From the NCBI GenBank assembly GCA_027031305.1, contig JALVRJ010000142.1:1-5633 (forward strand): DNA of 5,633 bases. The letters run 5' to 3'. Shown piece by piece: positions 1-4,694 of this stretch. This stretch comes from Hyphomicrobiales bacterium (GTDB lineage: Bacteria > Pseudomonadota > Alphaproteobacteria > Rhizobiales > Aestuariivirgaceae). Below the pieces are notes generated by a model. That model was not told the DNA's origin and searched no databases. It saw only the letters and a program-made list of their open reading frames with translations. The translations under genes and the position numbers were made by a program. Positions within the stretch are counted from its first letter, which is position 1, and each line of letters starts with the position of its first letter.

Positions 1-109
1 CCGCCAGCCAGTGCATCGGCACGTCGAAATGCCTCCCCAGCCACGTCGGAGAACACGTCACCACGTAAAACCGCGCCGCGCGCCGCCGTCCCCCACGCCC
101 GTCGGACAT
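1..109 (-). CDS. Possible 5' end of a divergent gene, cut by the left edge (uncertain)
   Basis: On the minus strand a reading frame is open from an ATG at 109 to the window edge. It gives a 36-residue N-terminus that begins MSDGRGGRRRAARFYVV and continues through a segment containing SPTWLGRHFDVP. I do not recognise the family. In positions 2-70, 19 of 23 codons of this frame end in G or C, against about half in the two plus-strand frames that use other wobble positions, so coding in this register is likely. The plus-strand frame ending in a TAA at 66-68 shares the same wobble positions, so the signal could instead be the C-terminus of an upstream plus-strand gene. No convincing ribosome binding site precedes the ATG (only GGGG directly adjacent). 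A GTG at 64 is another possible start. An ATG at 109 would leave only 32 bp to the next gene's start. Confidence 0.25.
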   Translation of the reverse strand, partial: MSDGRGGRRRAARFYVVTCSPTWLGRHFDVPMHWLA

Positions 110-141
110 CCCCGGCGCCGGATGAAGCGGCCCCCCCAACC

Positions 142-1215
142 ATGTCCGAACTGTCCTCCGGCGTGGTCCATGATCCTTCCGCCGAGCACGCCTCGCCCCC
201 TTCCGTTCCAGACGAGCGCCTCGGCACCCTGCTCGGTCTGGCCAGCCAGACGCAGACGGCGCTGGCGCCCTCGGAACGCCGGTTGGCGCTGGACACCCTG
301 AGCATCCTCTTGCCCCAGGCCTCCGCCGCCATGCGCGAACAACTGATGCAAAGACTGCGGGTGATGGAAAAACCGCCGCGCGCACTGTTGTTGACGGCCC
401 TGCACATGCTGCCCGGGGCCGATGTCGCCGCGCTGGTCGAGGAGGCCCGCCTGCCCGACGACCTGTTGGTGGAAATCTGCGAAGCGGGCACGCCCGCCCT
501 GCTGGAGGCCGTGGTGGCCCGCCGCCGGCTGAGCGCTGTAGTCTGCACCGCCTTGGCCCAGCACGCCCCTCCCGACGCGCTGGCCCGGATGCTGCGCAAC
601 GAAGGGGCCGAAATCACCGAACCCGTCTGGTGGAAATTGCTCGAGCGGGCCATGAACGCCACCGCCGTGCAGCAGGCCCTGGCCGAACGCACCGACCTGC
701 CCGTTCCCATCGCCTGCGAGCTGTTCTGGCATGTCTCTTCCGCGCTGCGCCGCAGGCTTATCCTGCAACAACCGGGCACATCGGCCCAGATGGAGAAACT
801 GCTGCAACTCGCCCACGCGCCGGGGACGGAATCGGCCCAGGCCTTCCTCGAGCACTTGCAAATCGCCCTCGCCACCCTCCTCGAGGGCGATCGCAACGGC
901 GCCGCCCGCCGTCTGGCGTCGTTCCTGGACGTTCACCCGTCCACCATCCGCCGCATCTCCCGCGACGCCACCGGCGAAGCCTTCGCCATCATGGTCAAGA
1001 GCGCCCGCCTGCGCACCCACGAGTTCGGCAAGCTGCTCACCGAGCTGGCCGCCGGCCGGCTGGCGCGGCTGTGGCCCTTCCTTGCCGATCCCGACGGCCT
1101 GCGCGACTTCTACGCCGCCATGAGCGTCAGCCGTGCCCGCGCCACCCTGCTCTACTGGGACTGGCGCAGCCGCAACATCGGCCCCTATGCCCACCTGCCG
1201 CCCGTGCAAGCCTGA
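142..1215 (+). CDS. DUF2336 family protein, function unknown
   Basis: This 357-residue protein is predicted to be almost wholly alpha-helical and cytoplasmic, with no signal peptide or membrane segment. Residues about 25-325 form consecutive short helical hairpins that look like HEAT-type repeats. The stretch about 128-210 is typical of DUF2336: a helix rich in small residues, then AERTDLP (181-187), then a Leu/Arg-rich helix ending RRRLI (203-207). A second conserved-looking block lies at 250-300, with LDVHPSTIRR at 262-271. The family is found mostly in Alphaproteobacteria and has no established biochemical role; a scaffold or protein-interaction function is only inferred from the helical-repeat look. 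ATG 142 is the only start in this frame inside the window, but it has no clear Shine-Dalgarno sequence and the frame stays open to base 1. The GC content at wobble positions drops upstream of 142, which favours this start. It is separated by 125 bp from the next gene and is probably its own transcript. Confidence 0.8.
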   Translation: MSELSSGVVHDPSAEHASPPSVPDERLGTLLGLASQTQTALAPSERRLALDTLSILLPQASAAMREQLMQRLRVMEKPPRALLLTALHMLPGADVAALVEEARLPDDLLVEICEAGTPALLEAVVARRRLSAVVCTALAQHAPPDALARMLRNEGAEITEPVWWKLLERAMNATAVQQALAERTDLPVPIACELFWHVSSALRRRLILQQPGTSAQMEKLLQLAHAPGTESAQAFLEHLQIALATLLEGDRNGAARRLASFLDVHPSTIRRISRDATGEAFAIMVKSARLRTHEFGKLLTELAAGRLARLWPFLADPDGLRDFYAAMSVSRARATLLYWDWRSRNIGPYAHLPPVQA

Positions 1216-1340
1216 ACCGACGCGTGCGCCACCGGCGGTTTTCCGCCGCGCTTCCCGCCCGGGGGCGTTGCCAAACGGCGCTTTTGCCGGCATTTGTGAT
1301 GACGATATCACCACCGGACAACCCGCTGGAGGAATGCGAC
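1216..1340 (+). promoter_or_regulatory. Intergenic region with likely promoter for the YciI-EVE genes
   Basis: This 125-bp gap lies between the DUF2336 stop and the YciI start. It holds the hairpin at 1233-1248, a TTGCCA at 1268-1273 that could serve as a -35 element, and no good -10 hexamer at the expected spacing. A short palindrome, GTGAT-N6-ATCAC, spans 1296-1311, about 30 bp before the start codon. The G+C content falls from 1291 to 1311 relative to the surroundings, as is usual for a promoter or operator. A strong Shine-Dalgarno, GGAGGA at 1328-1333, lies 7 bases before the ATG. Promoter activity is inferred, not shown. Confidence 0.35.
1233..1248 (+). terminator. Hairpin after the DUF2336 gene (candidate terminator)
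   Basis: CGGCGG (1233-1238) and CCGCCG (1243-1248) form a perfect 6-bp all-GC stem closed by a TTTT loop, 17 bases after the DUF2336 stop codon. No U-tract follows, so this is at best an atypical intrinsic terminator or an RNA 3'-end stabiliser. In DNA this GC-rich, short stems also arise by chance. Confidence 0.35.
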
Positions 1341-1637
1341 ATGCCATTGTTCGCCATCATCTGCACCGACAAGCCGCGCGAGGGCCTCGAGCTGCGCAAG
1401 GCCAACCGCGAAAGGCACCTGCAATGGCTCGCCGACCTGGGCGATGTGGTCAAGGCCGCGGGACCGTTCCTCGATGACGAAGGCAACCCGGCCGGTTCGC
1501 TCATCATCATCGAGGCCAACTCCATGGAAGAGGCCGCGGCCATCGCCGGCCAGGATCCCTACCGCGCCGCCGGCGTCTTCGAAAGCGTCGACATCCGCCC
1601 GTGGAAATGGCTCATCGGCAGGCCGGAACAGACCTGA
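1341..1637 (+). CDS. YciI-like protein (YCII / dimeric alpha-beta barrel family)
   Basis: This 98-residue cytoplasmic protein has the usual length for stand-alone YciI proteins, which adopt a ferredoxin-like dimeric alpha-beta barrel. Visible family features are the first strand MPLFAIICTD (1-10), a helix carrying Arg19, Arg23 and the conserved His26 in RERHLQWL (23-30), Gly41-Pro42 with the following strand and acidic pair Asp45-Asp46, and a final segment ending in the helix-strand pattern DPYRAAGVF near residue 70-80. In this family His and Asp form a putative active site. The physiological reaction is unknown, although some relatives such as TftG act as dehydrochlorinases. GGAGGA at 1328-1333 fixes the ATG at 1341. 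The EVE gene follows after 54 bp, and YciI-EVE adjacency is, as I recall, common in Alphaproteobacteria, so the two are probably one operon. The substrate cannot be deduced from sequence. Confidence 0.88.
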   Translation: MPLFAIICTDKPREGLELRKANRERHLQWLADLGDVVKAAGPFLDDEGNPAGSLIIIEANSMEEAAAIAGQDPYRAAGVFESVDIRPWKWLIGRPEQT

Positions 1638-1691
1638 AGCCGTTCCACGGTCAACACGCGCGACAACCACCAAGCCGGGGAAAGGCCGATC

Positions 1692-2135
1692 ATGTCCACC
1701 GAAACCCGCTACTGGCTGTTCAAGTCGGAGCCCGCCACCTGGAGCTGGGAAGACCAGAAGAACCACGACGGACCTGCCGAATGGGACGGCGTGCGCAACT
1801 ACCAGGCGCGCAACTACATGCGCGCCATGAAGGTGGGGGACCTGGGGTTCTTCTATCACTCGGTGAAGGAAAAGCGCATCGTCGGCATCATACGGGTGGC
1901 GCGCGCCGCCCACCCCGATTCCACCGACGACACCGGCCGTTGGGAATGCGTCGACGTGGAAGCCGTGTGCGACCTGCCACGGCCGGTGCACTTGAACGAA
2001 ATCAAGGACAACCCGAATCTGGCCGATATGGTGCTGGTCAGGAATTCCCGGCTTTCCGTGCAGCCGGTCACGCCAGAGGAATGGGAGGAGGTCTGCCGCA
2101 TGGCCGGGCTGACCCCCGTTCCGCGCGTGTCTTGA
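1692..2135 (+). CDS. EVE domain protein (thymocyte nuclear protein 1 / DUF55 type)
   Basis: This 147-residue protein is a single EVE domain, a PUA-like fold, and matches the family's usual length of about 135-150 residues. Hallmarks are YWLFKSEP (7-14), then WSW (17-19), WDGVRNYQARN (31-41), MKVGD (46-50), GFFYHS (52-57), HPDST (74-78) and a C-terminal LVRNSRLSVQP (115-125). EVE and related YTH/ASCH domains bind modified nucleobases, and EVE domains fused to restriction nucleases are thought to read modified cytosine. This copy has no fused nuclease or other domain, and its ligand, RNA or DNA, is not known. The start is set by GGGGAAAGG at 1677-1685, six bases before the ATG. It lies 54 bp behind the YciI gene and probably shares its transcript. 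The neighbourhood holds no restriction-modification gene, so a housekeeping role in nucleic-acid modification sensing is more likely than phage defence; that is inference. Confidence 0.93.
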   Translation: MSTETRYWLFKSEPATWSWEDQKNHDGPAEWDGVRNYQARNYMRAMKVGDLGFFYHSVKEKRIVGIIRVARAAHPDSTDDTGRWECVDVEAVCDLPRPVHLNEIKDNPNLADMVLVRNSRLSVQPVTPEEWEEVCRMAGLTPVPRVS

Positions 2136-2214
2136 TCGCGGCGGCGGGCGGATCACGCCGATGCACCAGGCCCATGCCGGGCGCTGAAAACTTCCGGGGA
2201 GTGACGGTGACGAC

Positions 2215-3381
2215 ATGGCTTCTCTGATCGTGGCGGGAGGCGGCATCGCCGGCCTGTCGGCGGCCATCGCCGCCGCCCGCGCCGGCCACGAGGTGCTGGT
2301 GCTGGAACAGGCCCCGCGCTTCACCGAGCTGGGCGCGGGCATCCAGGTCGGCCCCAACGGCCGCCGGGCGCTGGAGGAACTCGGCGCCTGGGACTGGTTG
2401 CGCCTGCACGTGGTATATCCGCACGCCATCCGCATTCGCCATGCCCGCAGCGGCCGCGACATTGGCCGCGTTCCGCTGGGCGAGGCCTTCAGGAGGCGCT
2501 TTCGCGGCACCTACCAGGTGGTCCACCGCGCCGACCTGCTCGCCGCCCTGCTGGCCACGGCGGAGGAAGAACCCGCCATCACCCTAAGGACCAGCGCCCG
2601 CGTCGTCGGCTTCCGCGAGGAGCCAGACGCCGTCGTCGCCCTGCTGGAGGACGGCACGGAAGCGAGGGGCGAGGGGCTCGTGGGCGCCGACGGCATCCGC
2701 TCACGCGTGCGCGCGCAATTGCTCGGCGACGCCCGCCCGCGCCTCTCCGGCCATGTCCTCTATCGCGCCCTGATCGCTCGCGAAGAGGTGCCCGCCGGGG
2801 TCGACATGGACAATGTCAACCTGTGGCTGAACGCGCGCGGGCACGTGGTCCATTACCCGGTGAAGGGCGGCACCATGTTCAACATCGTCGCCTCGGTGAA
2901 CGAACCCTGGGGCGAAAACGACACCTGGGGCGAGCCCTCCGACGCGGCGATGGTGAAAAGGGTATTCGCCACGGCCTGCGCGGAAGTGCGCGCGGTGCTG
3001 GAAACGCCGCAACACTGGATGCGCTGGGGTGGCGCCGACAGGGCGCCGGTGGACACCTGGGGACGCGGGCGGATCACCCTCATCGGCGACGCCGCGCACC
3101 CCACCCTGCCCTATCTCGCCTCCGGCGCCGTCATGGCGCTGGAAGACGCGGTGGTGCTGATGCGCCACCTGGCGCAGGACGACAACCTGGCGGCGGCCTT
3201 CCGCGCCTATGAAACCGAGCGCCAGCCGCGCACCGCCCGCATCGTCAACAACTCCCACAAGCTCGCCCGCGTCTATCACGCCTCCGGCCTGCTCGCCGCC
3301 GGCCGCGACGCCTTCATCCGCTTCACCTCCGGCCCCGCCAGCTTCGACCGCATGGCCTGGCTCTACGACTGGCGCCCCTGA
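2215..3381 (+). CDS. FAD-dependent aromatic monooxygenase (salicylate/3-hydroxybenzoate hydroxylase type)
   Basis: This 388-residue protein is a group A flavoprotein hydroxylase, which uses NAD(P)H and O2 to hydroxylate an aromatic or other conjugated substrate in the cytoplasm. The Rossmann motif GGGIAG (8-13) starts right after the first strand, with Glu31 placed to bind the FAD ribose. HRADLL (104-109) carries the conserved Arg. The DG motif is GADGIRSRVR (157-166). The GD motif is GDAAHPTLPY (291-300), followed by LASGAVMALEDA (301-312). YETERQPRTA (332-341) and the C-terminal WLYDWRP (382-388) match the salicylate/3-hydroxybenzoate hydroxylase branch rather than ubiquinone hydroxylases. 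His213 in VVHYPV is retained, but the residue before Gly304, usually Gln, is Ser303. ATG 2215 is well placed for the FAD motif; the only Shine-Dalgarno-like sequence, GGGGAG at 2196-2201, is 13 bases away, so translation initiation may be weak. No ring-cleavage genes are nearby, so the substrate is unknown. Confidence 0.88.
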   Translation: MASLIVAGGGIAGLSAAIAAARAGHEVLVLEQAPRFTELGAGIQVGPNGRRALEELGAWDWLRLHVVYPHAIRIRHARSGRDIGRVPLGEAFRRRFRGTYQVVHRADLLAALLATAEEEPAITLRTSARVVGFREEPDAVVALLEDGTEARGEGLVGADGIRSRVRAQLLGDARPRLSGHVLYRALIAREEVPAGVDMDNVNLWLNARGHVVHYPVKGGTMFNIVASVNEPWGENDTWGEPSDAAMVKRVFATACAEVRAVLETPQHWMRWGGADRAPVDTWGRGRITLIGDAAHPTLPYLASGAVMALEDAVVLMRHLAQDDNLAAAFRAYETERQPRTARIVNNSHKLARVYHASGLLAAGRDAFIRFTSGPASFDRMAWLYDWRP

Positions 3382-3390
3382 AGACGGCCC

Positions 3391-3414
3391 GGCCGGCACC
3401 GGGGCCGGCACCGG
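3391..3414. repeat. Perfect 12-bp tandem duplication with internal hairpin
   Basis: GGCCGGCACCGG occurs twice in direct tandem, at 3391-3402 and 3403-3414, in the 55-bp gap between the convergent monooxygenase and trpS genes. Each copy contains the self-complementary GCCGGC, so 3392-3397 can pair with 3404-3409 across a 6-base loop. This could act as a two-way terminator, although neither strand has a U-tract. It may also be simple slippage. Confidence 0.5.
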
Positions 3415-3436
3415 AACGGCAAGGATAGCCGCACCT

Positions 3437-4477
3437 TCAGCCCAGGAAACCGACGATCTTCTTCACGTCGTCATAAATCGGCTCGGCGATGGCCCGCGCC
3501 CGCGCCGCTCCGTCGCGCAACACCGCGTCGATGTATCCCGGGTCGTCGAGGATCCTCTTCATCTCGGCGTTCACCGGCGACAGCTTCTCCACCACCAGCT
3601 CCGCCAGCGCCGGCTTGAACTCGGCGAAGCCCTTGCCGCCGAAGTCGCGCAACACCTCTTCCTTCGAGATACCCGCCAGCGCCGCGTAAATTCCCACGAG
3701 GTTGGCCGCCTCCGGCCGACCTTCGAGACCCTCCACCGTTTCGGGAAGCGGCTCGGGGTCGGTCTTCGCCTTGCGGATCTTCTTCATGATGGCGTCGGGA
3801 CCATCGGCGAGGTTGATGCGCGAATAGTCCGATGGATCGGACTTCGACATCTTCTTCGTGCCGTCGCGCAGGCTCATCACCCGCGTCGCCGGCCCCTGGA
3901 TCAACGGCTCGGGCAGCGGGAAGAAGCGCCCCTTCTCATCGCGCGCCAGCCCCAGCTCGGCGATGCGCTCGGCGTAATCGTTGTTGAACTTCTGCGCGAT
4001 GTCGCGGGTCAGCTCCAGGTGCTGTTTCTGGTCCTCGCCCACCGGCACCTTCTCGGCGTGATAGGCCAGGATGTCCGCCGCCATCAGCACCGGATAGTCA
4101 TACAGGCCCACCGAAGCGTTCTCGCGGTTCTTGCCGGCCTTTTCCTTGAACTGCGTCATGCGGTTCAGCCAGCCGATGCGCGCTGTGCAGTTGAGCACCC
4201 AGGCCAGCTCCGCGTGCTGCGACACCTGCGACTGGTTGAACACGATGTGTTCCTTCGCGTCGATGCCGGCGGCGAGGAAGGCGGCCGTCACTTCGCGCGT
4301 GCTGCGTAACAGCTCCTTGGGGTCCTGCCAGACAGTGATGGCGTGCATGTCAACCACGCAGTAGATGCACTCGTGGTCCCGCTGCAAGTCCACGAAGCGC
4401 ACGATGGCGCCCAGATAATTGCCCAGGTGCAGGTTGCCCGTAGGCTGCACGCCGGAAAACACCCGCGGCTTGGTCAT
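3437..4477 (-). CDS. trpS: Tryptophanyl-tRNA synthetase (class Ic)
   Basis: TrpRS attaches L-tryptophan to tRNA-Trp using ATP. The 346-residue protein has the full bacterial length. The HIGH-type ATP motif is seen as PTGNLHLGN (12-20), preceded by FSGVQ (7-11). The KMSKS loop is at 209-213 within [16 protein letters not shown] (43-48), [10 protein letters not shown] (128-137, where Asp135 corresponds to the indole-recognising Asp) and VGEDQKQH (146-153) are further family signatures. The anticodon-binding helical domain fills roughly residues 230-340. Nothing is missing, so it should be functional. AAAGGGG (complement of 4486-4492) lies 8 bases before the ATG and supports the start. It is convergent with the flavin monooxygenase and divergent from ftsK, so it is probably transcribed alone from the promoter suggested at 4548-4576. 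In many alphaproteobacteria trpS follows murJ; here the upstream neighbour is ftsK instead. Confidence 0.98.
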   Translation of the reverse strand: MTKPRVFSGVQPTGNLHLGNYLGAIVRFVDLQRDHECIYCVVDMHAITVWQDPKELLRSTREVTAAFLAAGIDAKEHIVFNQSQVSQHAELAWVLNCTARIGWLNRMTQFKEKAGKNRENASVGLYDYPVLMAADILAYHAEKVPVGEDQKQHLELTRDIAQKFNNDYAERIAELGLARDEKGRFFPLPEPLIQGPATRVMSLRDGTKKMSKSDPSDYSRINLADGPDAIMKKIRKAKTDPEPLPETVEGLEGRPEAANLVGIYAALAGISKEEVLRDFGGKGFAEFKPALAELVVEKLSPVNAEMKRILDDPGYIDAVLRDGAARARAIAEPIYDDVKKIVGFLG

Positions 4478-4547
4478 GGCCTAGACCCCTTTGCTGATGG
4501 ATGACGCGATGAACGGGAAAAACGAAGCCCTTGTCGGATCCTGTGCG

Positions 4548-4576
4548 GGTATATGCCGCAAGGCGCGGGCGCGCAA
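4548..4576 (-). promoter_or_regulatory. Candidate sigma-70-type promoter of trpS
   Basis: Read on the minus strand, TTGCGC (4576-4571) and TATACC (4553-4548) are separated by exactly 17 bases. The -10 matches TATAAT at four positions; the -35 matches only at TTG. The predicted transcript would start near 4541 and carry a leader of about 60 bases. I saw no leader peptide with Trp codons, T-box or convincing attenuator hairpin in that leader. Confidence 0.35.
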
Positions 4577-4620
4577 GAGCCGGCCACGCCCCGTCCGCCG
4601 CCGCCCCTCCCCCATCGCGA

Positions 4621-4636
4621 TTAAGCGGGCCTTAAC
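4621..4636 (+). promoter_or_regulatory. CtrA box (TTAA-N7-TTAAC) upstream of ftsK
   Basis: TTAA (4621-4624), seven bases, then TTAAC (4632-4636) reproduces the full CtrA consensus of Alphaproteobacteria without a mismatch. The surroundings are very GC-rich, so chance occurrence is unlikely. The box ends 58 bp before the ftsK ATG, so the second half could lie at the -35 position of a promoter starting near 4667, the usual arrangement for CtrA-activated promoters. It is 144 bp upstream of the trpS start and about 45 bp upstream of that gene's proposed -35, so ftsK is the likelier target. Binding itself is inference. Confidence 0.7.
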
Positions 4637-4656
4637 CGGAATGCGCGAGTTTGGAA

Positions 4657-4670
4657 GGTGACGTGTCACC
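4657..4670. promoter_or_regulatory. Operator-like palindrome before ftsK
   Basis: GGTGAC (4657-4662) and GTCACC (4665-4670) are perfect inverted arms around a 2-base centre, GT. It lies 20 bp downstream of the CtrA box and 24 bp before the ftsK start, where a bound protein would cover the expected -10/start region. I cannot assign it to a known regulator; the spacing does not fit FNR/FixK or CRP sites. In RNA the loop would be too short for a full stem, so a DNA-binding role is more plausible. Confidence 0.4.
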
Positions 4671-4677
4671 GCAAGAA

Positions 4678-4682
4678 GAATC
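4678..4682. promoter_or_regulatory. GANTC (CcrM-type) methylation site in the ftsK leader
   Basis: GAATC at 4678-4682 fits GANTC, the target of the CcrM adenine methyltransferase of Alphaproteobacteria, whose methylation state can control GcrA-dependent promoters. It lies 12 bases before the ftsK ATG. By eye I found only three others in the window (829, 1917 and 2015), all inside coding sequence. A five-base site alone is weak evidence; its position next to a CtrA box is what makes it notable. Confidence 0.4.
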
Positions 4683-4694
4683 ACCGGAACATTC

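Noticed and set aside
1..141. Extension of the DUF2336 gene upstream of ATG 142
   Set aside because: The frame is open to the window edge, but only 11 of its 22 leftmost codons end in G or C and no start codon lies in that stretch, so it does not look coding in this frame.
1295..1312. CRP/FNR-type operator
   Set aside because: The half-sites TGTGA and TCACC are 8 bases apart rather than the 6 needed for a CRP site, and the second arm is imperfect.
58..1347. Long minus-strand open frame (429 codons) opposite the DUF2336 gene
   Set aside because: It is antisense to a recognisable gene. Its translation is Gly/Gln/His-rich with no domain, which is typical of antisense frames in GC-rich DNA.
1308..2510. 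Minus-strand open frame of 400 codons across the YciI and EVE genes
   Set aside because: It overlaps two conserved genes and an intergenic gap, and its product shows no recognisable motif.
2701..3411. Minus-strand open frame of 236 codons under the hydroxylase
   Set aside because: It is antisense to a well-supported gene and rich in Gly, Ala, Val and His without any motif.
3209..4309. Plus-strand open frame of 366 codons opposite trpS
   Set aside because: It overlaps the 3' end of the hydroxylase and is antisense to an intact trpS. Its Leu/Arg/His-rich composition is that of an antisense shadow.
4478..4547. Trp-responsive attenuator or T-box in the trpS leader
   Set aside because: I found no leader peptide with Trp codons, no T-box core and no stable terminator/antiterminator pair; only a short T-run (in the CGTTTTTCCC segment) is present.
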